From contig NZ_CP146022.1 of the NCBI RefSeq assembly GCF_036967205.1, positions 8,432,001 to 8,496,000 on the forward strand: a stretch of 64,000 nt of DNA, given 5' to 3'. A program made the position numbers and the translations under genes. Source of the stretch: Streptomyces sp. Q6. Its GTDB lineage: Bacteria > Actinomycetota > Actinomycetes > Streptomycetales > Streptomycetaceae. The notes beneath the pieces were generated by a model. That model did no database searches. It was given only the letters and a program-made list of their open reading frames with translations, and was not told the origin of the DNA. Positions 36,235-44,533 of this stretch are shown here, piece by piece; position 1 is the stretch's first letter, and each line of letters opens with the position of its first letter.

Positions 36235-37862
36235 CACACGAACAGTCCGGCATACGGCGCGCGGTACCGGCGGGCCGCGAGCTGACCGTCCGGACCTGGT
36301 TCCTGCTCGCCCTCGTGGTGATGGGGCTCATGACGCTGATGGCGGCAGGGGTGGGGACGGTGGTCCTCTCGCGGACGAGCGAGGCGACGGACCGGCTGGT
36401 GCACACCATTGCCCCGGCGCGGACCGAGGCGTTCAAGCTGCAGGCGGCCCTCCTGGATCAGGAGACCGGTGTCCGCGGCTACCTCCTGAGCGGCGACGAG
36501 ACCCTGCTGGAGCCTTATCGCCGCGGCCTGGCCGCGGAAGGCACGACCACGAAGGCGATGCGGCCCCTCATCTCCGCCGACAGCGGCGACTCCAAGGCGC
36601 TGAGTGACCTCGACGGAGCGGTCCGGCACTGGCGCGAGACGTTCGCGGTGCCGGCCATCAAGGCCGAGCAGGCGGACGGTGAGAGCGTCGGACCCGCCGC
36701 CCTCAAACAGAGCAAGAAGGATTTCGACCGGGTGCGCGAGCGCCTGGCCGCCCTGCACACCGAACTCGCGACGGATCAGCGCGAGGCCCAGAGCCGTCTG
36801 GACACGGCCCGTTCCCAGCGCGACCGCGCCTTCCTCGCCGTCCTGGCGCTTCTGCTGGCGACCGGCGCGGCGGTCGCCCTGCTCCTGCGAGCCACGGTCC
36901 TGCGCCCGCTGGAGTCCGTGCGCACGGCCGCGGGCCGGGTCGCGGACGGCGACTTCGACCTGTCCATACCCGAGAAGGGCCCTGCGGACCTGCGGGCCGT
37001 GGCCCGCACGGTGGAAGCCATGCGGCTGCGAGTGGTGGGCGAACTGACCACGTCCCGGCGGAACGAGGCCGTGCTCGCCGACCAAGCGGCGCAACTCGAT
37101 CTCCAGGCCGTCGAACTGCGCCGCTCGAACGCCGAGCTCGAACAGTTCGCCTACGTGGCCTCGCACGACCTACAGGAGCCGCTGCGCAAGGTGGCCTCGT
37201 TCTGCCAGCTCCTGGAGCGGCGCTACGGTGACCAGTTGGACGACCGGGGGCTGCAGTACATCGCGTTCGCCGTCGACGGCGCCAAGCGCATGCAGACCCT
37301 CATCAACGACCTGCTGACCTTCTCCCGTGTGGGACGCCTCAACGACGCGTACGGGAAGGTCGACCAGAAGGCCTCCCTCGACCGGGCGCTGCGCAATCTC
37401 GCGGCGACGGTGGAGGAGCACGACGCGATCGTCGAGTACCCGGAGGACCTGCCGGAGGTGATGGGCGACCCGACGCTCTTCACGATGCTGTGGCAGAACC
37501 TGCTGGGCAACGCGGTCAAGTTCCGCGCCCCGGACCGCACTCCCCACATCACGGTCGAGGCGGCGCCCGACGACGATCCGGCATTCTGGCGGTTCGCCGT
37601 GACCGACAATGGCATCGGGATCGCCCCCGAGTTCGCGGAGAAGGTCTTCGTCATCTTCCAGCGCCTGCACAGCCGTGACGCCTACGACGGCACCGGTATA
37701 GGTCTGTCCCTGTGCCGGAAGATAGTCGAGCACGGAGGCGGCCGGATCTGGATCGACACCGCCCACCTGGTCGGCACCCGCATCCAGTTCACCCTCCCGC
37801 GCGTGCCGGCGATCGACGCCGACGCGGCCCACACCCCCACCGCCGAAGGAATCGCCTCGTGA
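36231..37862 (+). CDS. Sensor histidine kinase with CHASE3 and HAMP domains
   Basis: 543 residues. TM1 is near residues 22-46, an extracytoplasmic CHASE3 domain (LQAALLDQETGVRGYLLSGD) near 45-195 and TM2 near 198-222. HAMP follows (VLRPLESVRTAAGRVADGDF), then HisKA with the phospho-His in YVASHDLQEPLRKVASF at about residue 312, and HATPase (NLLGNAVKFR; DNGIGIAPEF; GTGIGLSLCRKIVEHGG). The SHDLQEPLR H-box is the bacteriophytochrome-type kinase variety. Both flanking genes overlap it by 4 bp, so phosphatase, kinase and regulator are made together. The stimulus is unknown. Confidence 0.94.
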   Translation: MTHEQSGIRRAVPAGRELTVRTWFLLALVVMGLMTLMAAGVGTVVLSRTSEATDRLVHTIAPARTEAFKLQAALLDQETGVRGYLLSGDETLLEPYRRGLAAEGTTTKAMRPLISADSGDSKALSDLDGAVRHWRETFAVPAIKAEQADGESVGPAALKQSKKDFDRVRERLAALHTELATDQREAQSRLDTARSQRDRAFLAVLALLLATGAAVALLLRATVLRPLESVRTAAGRVADGDFDLSIPEKGPADLRAVARTVEAMRLRVVGELTTSRRNEAVLADQAAQLDLQAVELRRSNAELEQFAYVASHDLQEPLRKVASFCQLLERRYGDQLDDRGLQYIAFAVDGAKRMQTLINDLLTFSRVGRLNDAYGKVDQKASLDRALRNLAATVEEHDAIVEYPEDLPEVMGDPTLFTMLWQNLLGNAVKFRAPDRTPHITVEAAPDDDPAFWRFAVTDNGIGIAPEFAEKVFVIFQRLHSRDAYDGTGIGLSLCRKIVEHGGGRIWIDTAHLVGTRIQFTLPRVPAIDADAAHTPTAEGIAS

Positions 37863-38302
37863 CCACACCCCCGCCCCAACCGGTAGAAGTCCTGCTCGTC
37901 GAGGACGACGCGGGTGACGAGCTCATGACGCGCGAGGCGTTCGAGGACAACAAGATCGGCAACGTCCTGCACGTGGTGCGCGACGGCCTGGAAGCGCTCG
38001 ACTTCCTCTACCGGCGCGGTGCGCACGCCGACGCGCCGCAGCCCGACCTGATCCTGCTGGACCTCAACCTGCCCAAGTACGACGGCCGACAGGTGCTGGA
38101 GCAGATCAAGTCCGACCCGGACCTGCATCACATCCCCGTGGTGGTGCTGACCACGTCCTCGGCCGAGGAGGACATCCTGCGCAGCTACAAGCTCCACGCC
38201 AACGCGTACGTGACCAAGCCCGTGGACCTGGACCAGTTCATCCGGGCCATCCGCCAGATCGACGACTTCTTCGTCACTGTCGTCAAGCTGCCCAAGCGTT
38301 GA
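37859..38302 (+). CDS. Single-domain response regulator (Rcp1-like)
   Basis: 147 residues; receiver only. VEVLLVEDDAGDELMTREAF carries the acidic pair, LILLDLNLPKYDGRQVLEQI the phospho-Asp, VVVLTTSSAEEDILRSY the Thr and AYVTKPVDLDQF the Lys. The LDLNLPKYDG and long alpha4 insert are typical of Rcp1-type regulators that partner bacteriophytochrome-like kinases. GTG 37859 overlaps the kinase stop (GTGA). With no output domain it probably acts by protein contact or as a phosphate relay to the REC-PP2C protein. Confidence 0.93.
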   Translation: MTTPPPQPVEVLLVEDDAGDELMTREAFEDNKIGNVLHVVRDGLEALDFLYRRGAHADAPQPDLILLDLNLPKYDGRQVLEQIKSDPDLHHIPVVVLTTSSAEEDILRSYKLHANAYVTKPVDLDQFIRAIRQIDDFFVTVVKLPKR

Positions 38303-38540
38303 CCCGCCCGTGCTCCGCGAGGACCTCGCGGAGCACGCGGGCGGTCGCCGTGTCGCGGGTGAACACCTGGTCGACACCGAGGGGGTCGAGGAGCCGGCGG
38401 ACCGGCCGGGACGCTGCCGAGATGTGCGGGCGTTCCGTGAGCGTGAGCCGCCTCCGCGCCGTCGCCGCGTACCGCCGAGCGAGCCCCGCCGACGGCGACG
38501 AACTCGATGTCCACGCTGACTGGTCCAGCCGCGATGCCGC
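38283..38540 (-). pseudogene. Remnant of a STAS-domain anti-sigma antagonist gene
   Basis: A minus-strand frame without ATG or GTG ends at 38283 and overlaps the 3' end of the response-regulator gene. It reads ARRYAATARRRLTLTERPHI, then PVRRLLDPLGVDQVFTRDTA, which resembles the last two strands and helix of STAS (RsbV/SpoIIAA-like) proteins. The N-terminal half with the phosphorylatable Ser is missing. I call it a decayed copy; the assignment is from pattern only. Confidence 0.4.
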
Positions 38541-38558
38541 CGAAGCGGCAGAGGCGCG

Positions 38559-38774
38559 CTACGCCAGGGTGCAGACGATCGAGGTCATGATGAGCGCGGT
38601 CGCCACGCAGATCATGATCTTCCGAAAGTGCGGCACGCCGTCCCTGGGCGAGGGCGCGTCGAGCATGCACGAGCACAGGGCCGTCGCAGCGCCGGGCGCG
38701 GGGTGGGGCGTGTCGACGCCGTAGGTGTCGGCCAGCCGGGCGAGCGCCGAGGACGGCGCGTGGTGAGTCTCCAT
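38559..38774 (-). CDS. Small protein with C-terminal membrane helix
   Basis: 71 residues from ATG 38774: a soluble part (SSALARLADTYGVDTPHPAP; ALCSCMLDAPSPRDG) and a terminal helix (RKIMICVATALIMTSIVCTL). It looks like a tail-anchored small protein but has no good ribosome site and no recognised family. Confidence 0.4.
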   Translation of the reverse strand: METHHAPSSALARLADTYGVDTPHPAPGAATALCSCMLDAPSPRDGVPHFRKIMICVATALIMTSIVCTLA

Positions 38775-39057
38775 GGCGGTTGCAACGGGGTGTCCCGGTA
38801 GTCGGCTACGGCTTGGTCAGCCGCGCCGGTGTGAGGTCCACACGTACGGTCGAGGTCTGCGCCCCAGCGTGTTTGTGACTCAAAGGACGGGGCATTCGGC
38901 CGGGCTGGTCGGCCGATGGGCGGTGAGCGTCCGGCCCAAGCCGATCCCCCTTTCGCCGGCTTCGGGTGCCGCGGTGCACGTGAGGCGTGTCGATGCGGGT
39001 ACACAGCCCCCCTGGTCGGCACCCAGCCACCGGGAGTCGCGAGTACGGAGGAAGTCT

Positions 39058-39531
39058 GTGGACGGCATCGTGCTGCTCAAGGAAGACCACAAGACAGTGG
39101 AGAAGCTGTTCAAGCGGTTCGAGAAGGCAGGGGACAAGGCGCACGCCGAGAAGCGGCGGATCGCCGACCAGGTGATCCAGGAGCTCACGACGCACACCTT
39201 CATCGAGGAGGAGATCTTCTATCCGGCCTCGCGGGAGGCCGCACCCGACACGAAGGACCACATCCTCGAAAGCGTCGAGGAACACCACGTCGTCCTGTGG
39301 ATGCTCTCCGAGTTGAAGGACCTCGACCCGGCCGACGAGCGGTTCGACGCCAAGATGACCGTGCTCATCGAGAACGTGCGGCACCACGTCGAGGAAGAGG
39401 AGAAGGAGTGGTTCCCGCAGGTGCGCAAGGCGATGGGCCGCAACCGGCTCAAGGAGCTCGGTGACCAGATGGACGCCGCCAAGAAGAAGTCGCCGGACGA
39501 CCCGCTGTCCGTGCCCAGCGCCGACAGCTGA
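39058..39531 (+). CDS. Hemerythrin HHE domain protein
   Basis: 157 residues. Four-helix bundle with iron ligands visible: VLLKEDHKTVEKLFKRFEKA, LTTHTFIEEEIFYP, ILESVEEHHVVLWMLSEL and ENVRHHVEEEEKEWFPQ. Such proteins bind a di-iron centre and sense or store O2, NO or iron. GTG 39058 is preceded by GGAGGAAG. A tail rich in Lys and Asp follows. Single-gene unit with a hairpin downstream. Confidence 0.93.
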   Translation: MDGIVLLKEDHKTVEKLFKRFEKAGDKAHAEKRRIADQVIQELTTHTFIEEEIFYPASREAAPDTKDHILESVEEHHVVLWMLSELKDLDPADERFDAKMTVLIENVRHHVEEEEKEWFPQVRKAMGRNRLKELGDQMDAAKKKSPDDPLSVPSADS

Positions 39532-39549
39532 ACGGCTTCTCCGTGCCGT

Positions 39550-39574
39550 GCCCCTCGTCCGTGAGGCGAGGGGC
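39550..39574. terminator. Hairpin between converging hemerythrin and GNAT genes
   Basis: 8-bp arms (39550-39557 with 39567-39574), 18 bp after the hemerythrin stop; overlapping alternative pairings with 39580-39590 are possible. Confidence 0.55.
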
Positions 39575-39620
39575 GTCCCCTCACGGCGTGGGCTGAGACG
39601 CCGGTCACGAGGCTTCGCCG

Positions 39621-40115
39621 TCAGCCCTGGCGCTCCGCGGAGAAGCTGTGCTCCATGAGCAGGCTGTCGGCTCCACCGGACACCTCGCGGAAGCCGGCTT
39701 TCGCCCAGGCGCGGACCGCGCGCACGTTGTCCCTCACGGGATCGACCGTCACGCGACGCCATCCAAGCGTCTCGCCCAGGTGGGAGAGGAGCGCACGCGT
39801 GGCGTCCGGCCCCCATCCCCGGCCTCGGGCCACCGGGTGCAGCACCATGTCGATGCCGCCGTCCGCCGGGCCTGCGTACCAGTACTGGGCGTAACCCACC
39901 GGTGAGGCCTGCGCGTGCACGAGGAAGGACTCCACGCGCGGCCGACGTCGCCCGACGTACTTCTCGGCCACTTCCTCACGCGTGATCGGGGCCCCGCCCC
40001 AGTGCTCGACGAATGCGGGTGAAGCGAACCATCCGGCCAGCAGGTCGAGATCGTTCTCTGTGGTCGGGACAAGCCGCGTCCGTTCTCCGTCGAGAACGGT
40101 TGCACCGGGCATCAT
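39621..40115 (-). CDS. GNAT family N-acetyltransferase
   Basis: 164 residues. RTRLVPTTENDLDLLAGWFA at the start, VGYAQYWYAGPADGGIDMVL in the middle, the acetyl-CoA loop VARGRGWGPDATRALLSHL and VDPVRDNVRAVRAWAKAGF at the end. It resembles the RimJ/AAC(6')-type aminoglycoside or protein acetyltransferases; the acceptor is unknown. GDMVL-type beta strand and R-G-x-G-x-G/A loop are intact (RGRGWG). Confidence 0.9.
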   Translation of the reverse strand: MMPGATVLDGERTRLVPTTENDLDLLAGWFASPAFVEHWGGAPITREEVAEKYVGRRRPRVESFLVHAQASPVGYAQYWYAGPADGGIDMVLHPVARGRGWGPDATRALLSHLGETLGWRRVTVDPVRDNVRAVRAWAKAGFREVSGGADSLLMEHSFSAERQG

Positions 40116-40343
40116 CCGCTCTCCCCCTCACCGCCAAGCGCTCCCATGACGCAAAGCTACTCGACATCAGGGCCGCGTCTCGGTCCGTTGCCGCACGGGC
40201 GGTACGGCGTCATGTACGCGTGCGGCAGGGAGTTCGACGCTTCCTGAAAGGCGGAGTGGACGGACCTGGAGTTCGGCGAGCCGATGGCGGAGATCGCTCT
40301 GAGACGCGAAGTCGACACCGCGCCCGGTTCGCGCCCTGAGCCG

Positions 40344-41486
40344 TCAACCGTCCAGAGCCGACTGCCGGCGTACGGCGAGCAGGGCGATGTCGTCGTCGGA
40401 GTCGGCGCTGTAGTGGTGCAGCAGGGCGTCTCGCAGTGCGTGCGGGATGCAGGGCAGTCGGCTCGCGCGGCGGCGGAGGTCCTCCATGGAGTCCGCGAGG
40501 TCGACCCGGGGACGTTCGATCAGCCCGTCGGTGATCATCAGCAGAATCTGGCCCTGTTCCATGCGAGCGGACGCGGCGGGCTTGTGAGCCAGACCCAGGC
40601 CCAACAGAGGTCCGTGGACCGAGAGATAGTGCGCCCGCCCACCGGGGGACACGATCAGGGGTGGCAGGTGCCCGGCGTTGGCGATCTCCATCGCGCCGGA
40701 GTGCGGATCGAGGAGGGCCAGGCACATCGTCGCGGTGACGTCGGGGTGGAAGTGCAGCAGGAGGCGGTCCATCAACTGCAGGATGTGGTGCGGCTCGTGG
40801 CCCTCGAGCGCGTAGGCCCGCAGGACGTGCCGGAGCTCGACCATGACGGTGGCGGCGGCCAGGGAGTGCCCGGCCACGTCGCCGACGGCCAGCAGCAGGC
40901 GGCGCTCGACGGCGAACGCCGCGTAGAAGTCGCCGCCGAGCTGCGAGTGCCGCATCGCCGGTACGTACCCGACGGCGAGGTCGATGCCCTTCAACGTGGC
41001 CAGTTTGTGAGCCGGGGGCAGGAACGCCTGTTGGAGGTCGAGGGCGAAGCGGCCTTCATCGTGGGCTGCCTGCGCCTTGCGTCCGGCGGTCAGCACCATG
41101 TGGACCGTGGCCAGCAGCTCCTCGGGAGCGACGGGGGAGGCGAGGTAGGCGCTGGCGCCTCCTTGTAACCCCTCGACGCGGTCGTGCGCCTCGTTGGCCT
41201 CCGCGGAGATGTGCACGACCGGAACGCGCGAGAGCGCGGGGTCGGCGGCCATCCGCCGGGCGAGTTCGAACCCGCTCACCTCCGGCAGATGGACGTCGAT
41301 CAGTGCCATGTCCGGCAAGGGATCGGTTCGGTGCAGGGCGGATAAGGCCTGGGCGGCCGAGTCTGCCACCAGCACGTGGTAGCCGGCCCGGCGCAGCACA
41401 CTGCCGACAGCGAACCGGTTCGGCTCATGGTCATCCACGACCAGAATGGTGCCTGCCGGGCCGGTGCTGGACATCTTGTCGCTCAC
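40344..41486 (-). CDS. Response-regulator-linked SpoIIE/PP2C serine phosphatase (second copy)
   Basis: 380 residues from GTG 41486. Receiver domain at about 12-130 (GTILVVDDHEPNRFAVGSVL; Asp in ALIDVHLPEVSGFELARRMA; T/S in VPVVHISAEAN; no clear Lys, since SAYLASPVAPEEL has Ser-Pro there, so signalling may differ). The phosphatase half has QLGGDFYAAFAVERR, VGDVAGHSLAAATVMVE, ANAGHLPPLIV, LMITDGLIERPRVDL and SDDDIALLAVRR. It likely acts on a STAS protein in a partner-switching cascade. It has no kinase neighbour, unlike the copy at 34963. Confidence 0.92.
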   Translation of the reverse strand: MSDKMSSTGPAGTILVVDDHEPNRFAVGSVLRRAGYHVLVADSAAQALSALHRTDPLPDMALIDVHLPEVSGFELARRMAADPALSRVPVVHISAEANEAHDRVEGLQGGASAYLASPVAPEELLATVHMVLTAGRKAQAAHDEGRFALDLQQAFLPPAHKLATLKGIDLAVGYVPAMRHSQLGGDFYAAFAVERRLLLAVGDVAGHSLAAATVMVELRHVLRAYALEGHEPHHILQLMDRLLLHFHPDVTATMCLALLDPHSGAMEIANAGHLPPLIVSPGGRAHYLSVHGPLLGLGLAHKPAASARMEQGQILLMITDGLIERPRVDLADSMEDLRRRASRLPCIPHALRDALLHHYSADSDDDIALLAVRRQSALDG

Positions 41487-41785
41487 GCGCGGAACTTACG
41501 GGCCTGCGCGGGGCGCGCACAAGGTCTGCACTGAATGCGCACCGGCGAGAAGGGCGCGTACAGGGCCCAGGTGTGCTCCCGGTATCCGGCCCTGCACCGC
41601 GCCGCGCCCGCGAAACTCGCCGACGGCAGGCAGCTGCCGGGCTGTGCCGGGAGCACTCCTTCGTGGCCGCCTCCGAGGAGCCGGAGCAGCCCGGAGGCCT
41701 CACCAGTTGCTCGACCCATCGCCGCCAGGCCGGTCGCCGTTGACGAACCGCGCCCGGTATGGCGGCGATGCCGCACAGGAGCCCA

Positions 41786-42244
41786 TCATGCGGTGGGCGT
41801 GGCTGCCTCCGGCTGGTCGAGGGGCAGGGCCGCGGCGATCACATTGCGTTCGGAGCGCCCCAGGAGCGGGAAGATGATCTTCAGCCCTTGGTCGTCGGCG
41901 GGCGAGGAGACGACGAAGGACGAGTTCAGCCAGCGTTCCCGTATCGGACCGCGTACGAGCCCGGCGCGTGGGATCGTCATGACGTGCTCGCCCGTCTTGG
42001 CGAACGTCGGATCGGCCTGGAAGACGAAGATTCGATGGTTCGTCATGGCCAGGTACATCGGCCGCGGCGTCGGGATCACCGCGACAGCTCCACCGCTGAG
42101 GATGGCCGAGGCCGCCGCGAACGCGGCCGTGCGGCGCACCGACACCGAGCTCAGGTTCACGATGGTCGTGACCTCGACCTGCTCGTCAGGTGCAAGCATC
42201 GGGGACAGGGTGGCCAGCAGCAGACGGCGGCGCTTTGCGTTCAC
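41786..42244 (-). CDS. Conserved hypothetical with PH-like fold
   Basis: 152 residues from GTG 42244 (GGAG upstream). LLLATLSPMLAPDEQVEVTT, a hydrophobic segment (FAAASAILSGGAVAVIP) and MYLAMTNHRIFVFQADPTFA resemble bacterial PH-like (YokE/bPH-type) proteins. The pattern SSFVVSSPADDQGLKIIFPL fits the last strands. Function unknown. The 300 bp to its left shows no gene. Confidence 0.7.
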   Translation of the reverse strand: MNAKRRRLLLATLSPMLAPDEQVEVTTIVNLSSVSVRRTAAFAAASAILSGGAVAVIPTPRPMYLAMTNHRIFVFQADPTFAKTGEHVMTIPRAGLVRGPIRERWLNSSFVVSSPADDQGLKIIFPLLGRSERNVIAAALPLDQPEAATPTA

Positions 42245-42601
42245 GGGTGCTCCAGAGAGTGCGATCGAACCGTTCAGGCCATCACCTGACCGGCAGAGGG
42301 AGCATGCCGTACGCCTGCGATCCCTCCTCACGCAGGGTGGCCTTCGGCCTCCGGTTCGCTGTTCGAGGTCGTCGAGTACTCCGTCACGGCCCGTCGCAGT
42401 CGGCCAAAAGCCTCGATGCTTCCGAAAGTAAGTGGGTGGATCTTTCCCTGGCCGCGACACCGCGAGGGAAACAAGGAGGAGAGCCGGCTGCGTGCCGACG
42501 CGGGCTCGTGGCCGTGGACCGCGGATACTGGGCGCCCGCGCACCTGCGCGGCACGCGGCCTCGCACCTCTGACCGGTCCGAGGGGCCGGAAAGGGGAGCA
42601 T

Positions 42602-43777
42602 GTGGACGGGGTTCGGGCGGAGCCGAGCGACGACGAGCCGGGGCAGGGAGCCCTCTTCGACTGGGCGGAGCCGGTGCCCGCCGCCCCGTCACGCGGTGGG
42701 TTCCGGGGGAGCGCCGTGGCGCGGCGCATGCTCGACGTGCGCGAGGTCTACGCCGAACCCGCCGCCCTCGCCTCCCCGCGCGGCCGACAGATCATGGCCG
42801 GCCTGCCCGGTGTACGCGTGACCGAAGTGCCCAGTCACTGGCGGATCCCGTCGCTGCACGGCAACGACGGCAACGTGGCCCGTTGGACCCGCATCAAGAC
42901 GGAGACGCTCGTCCTCGGCGTCAAGCGCACCCTGGAGACCCGCCCCAACGGCAGGTCCGCCGACTGGATCGCCCCCGGCCCCTCCAACGGCTGCGCGATG
43001 GCCTGCGCGTACTGCTACGTCCCCCGCCGCAAGGGGTACGCGAATCCGATCACGCTGTTCACCAACATCGAGGCCATCGTGGCCCACGTCCGGCGCCACG
43101 TACGGGCTCAGGGCCCCAAGTCCGAGCCCAACCAGTGCGACCCCGAGGCCTGGGTGTACGACATCGGCGAGAACGGGGACTGCTCGGTCGACGCCCTGGT
43201 CTGCGACAACACCGCCGACCTCGTCGCGACGTTCCGCGCGCTGCCCACCGCCAAGGCCTCCTTCGCCACGAAGTTCGTCAACCCCGACCTGCTGGAGCTC
43301 GATCCGCGAGGTCGCACCCGTATCCGCTTCTCGCTGATGCCGCCCGACGACTCCCGGCTGCTGGACATCCGCACGAGCCCGGTCGCGGAGCGGATCGCCG
43401 CGGCCGCCGACTTCCTCGACGCGGGCTATGAGGTGCACTTCAACCTCTCACCCGTCGTGCTGCGCCCGGACTGGCAGCGGGACTGGGCGGCCCTCCTCAC
43501 GCACCTCGACGACGTCCTGCCGCCGAGGGTGAAGCGGCAGGCGGCCGCCGAGGTCATCATGCTGACGCACAACCAGGCGCTGCACGAGGTCAATCTGGGC
43601 TGGCACCCCAAGGCCGAGGACGTGCTCTGGCAGCCGCAGGTCCAGGAGGCGAAGCGCTCGCGGAACGGGGCGCTGAACGTGCGCTATGCCGTCGAGATCA
43701 AGCAGCGGGCGCTCGCCGAACTCCGCACGCTGCTGACCGCGCACACGCCCTGGCTGCGTATCAGGTACGCGTTCTGA
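42602..43777 (+). CDS. Radical SAM protein of the spore photoproduct lyase family
   Basis: 391 residues from GTG 42602. The [4Fe-4S] motif C-x3-C-x2-C is in SNGCAMACAYCYVPRRKGYA near residue 140. EAWVYDIGENGDCSVDALVC, FATKFVNPDLLELD and EVIMLTHNQALHEVNLGWHP are typical of the SplB-like lyase_spl_fam group. True SPL repairs spore UV photoproduct; this actinobacterial branch is uncharacterised. A soluble cytoplasmic enzyme, no neighbour clearly linked. The N-terminal 40 residues are acidic and family-specific. Confidence 0.88.
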   Translation: MDGVRAEPSDDEPGQGALFDWAEPVPAAPSRGGFRGSAVARRMLDVREVYAEPAALASPRGRQIMAGLPGVRVTEVPSHWRIPSLHGNDGNVARWTRIKTETLVLGVKRTLETRPNGRSADWIAPGPSNGCAMACAYCYVPRRKGYANPITLFTNIEAIVAHVRRHVRAQGPKSEPNQCDPEAWVYDIGENGDCSVDALVCDNTADLVATFRALPTAKASFATKFVNPDLLELDPRGRTRIRFSLMPPDDSRLLDIRTSPVAERIAAAADFLDAGYEVHFNLSPVVLRPDWQRDWAALLTHLDDVLPPRVKRQAAAEVIMLTHNQALHEVNLGWHPKAEDVLWQPQVQEAKRSRNGALNVRYAVEIKQRALAELRTLLTAHTPWLRIRYAF

Positions 43778-44294
43778 GGTGGCGGCGGCCCGGCAGTACT
43801 GCGGATGGCCGCCTCCAGGACGCGCCCTGTGCGGGGCACAGAGGTGCCGGGATCGGCGCATGAGGTTGATCTTTGCAGTCGGTGCTCCGAGTTGAGTGAT
43901 TCCTTGACGATCGTGTGCGTGCGGAGGTGATTGCGGGGCATTCGCGTGTGCGGAAGGCGAAACGGTACGAGGACGTGAGGCGGCTGATGAGGGCAGCGGT
44001 GGTGGCGGCGGACAGGCCCTTGTGGGACGGCCTGCCACCCTGGGATCTCACCGTTCTCCTGGTGACCTTGGCCCTGGCGGCCGTAGCTGCGGTGATCGTC
44101 TCCATGCGGAGTTGGCACCTGCCCGACCATGACGTCGCTACGGCTGAACTCGGCCTCGGCTCACGTAGGGGTGTCGGCGGGAACCAGGACGGCGTCCCGA
44201 CGGCATGGGGCGTTCATGGTGCAGGTCGTGGGCTGAGCTTCCGGAGATCGTTTCGTACACATCGACCCGCAGAACTCGAACGAATGGAATCGTG
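43778..44294. other. Intergenic region with one doubtful frame
   Basis: A plus-strand frame 43915-44295 (GTG start, 126 codons) includes one membrane-like helix (WDLTVLLVTLALAAVAAVIV) but runs into the next gene and degenerates to Arg/His-rich sequence. It may be the end of a decayed small membrane-protein gene; I do not call it. Confidence 0.3.
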
Positions 44295-44450
44295 ATGATT
44301 GCTCTTGGACTGATCCTGCTGATCATCGGCCTGCTGGTGGGCATGGGCCTGCTGACGACCATAGACAGCGTCCTGATCGTCGTCGGCGCCGTCCTGTGGC
44401 TGCTGGGAGCCTCGGGCCGTGCCGTCGGTGGGCGAAAGCACTATTTCTAG
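44295..44450 (+). CDS. DUF6131-like small membrane protein, stop codon at an IS junction
   Basis: 51 residues from ATG 44295: MIALGLILLIIGLLVGMGLL, then TIDSVLIVVGAVLWLLGASG and GRKHYF. Two helices and the GRKHYF-type end match a short streptomycete family (DUF6131). The TAG stop (44448-44450) is formed by the target TA plus the first G of the inserted IS630-like element, so the protein remains full length. Function unknown. Confidence 0.85.
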   Translation: MIALGLILLIIGLLVGMGLLTTIDSVLIVVGAVLWLLGASGRAVGGRKHYF

Positions 44451-44479
44451 TGCCCTGACCGGGAAGGTTCGCCGGGTTG
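44450..44479 (+). repeat. Left terminal inverted repeat of the IS630-like element
   Basis: 30 bases beginning GTGCCCTGACC, exact reverse complement of 46160-46189. TA of the target site directly precedes it. Confidence 0.95.
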
Positions 44480-44533
44480 TTGGTGGTGGCGGTTGGATGT
44501 GCGGTGACGTCCGATCCGACCGTTGGGGGTGCG

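Noticed and set aside
35613-37166. 517-codon minus-strand frame
   Set aside because: Antisense to phosphatase and kinase genes, low-complexity composition.
43915-44295. 126-codon plus-strand frame with one helix
   Set aside because: Only the helix is protein-like; the rest is Arg/His-rich and it overlaps the start of the DUF6131-like gene.
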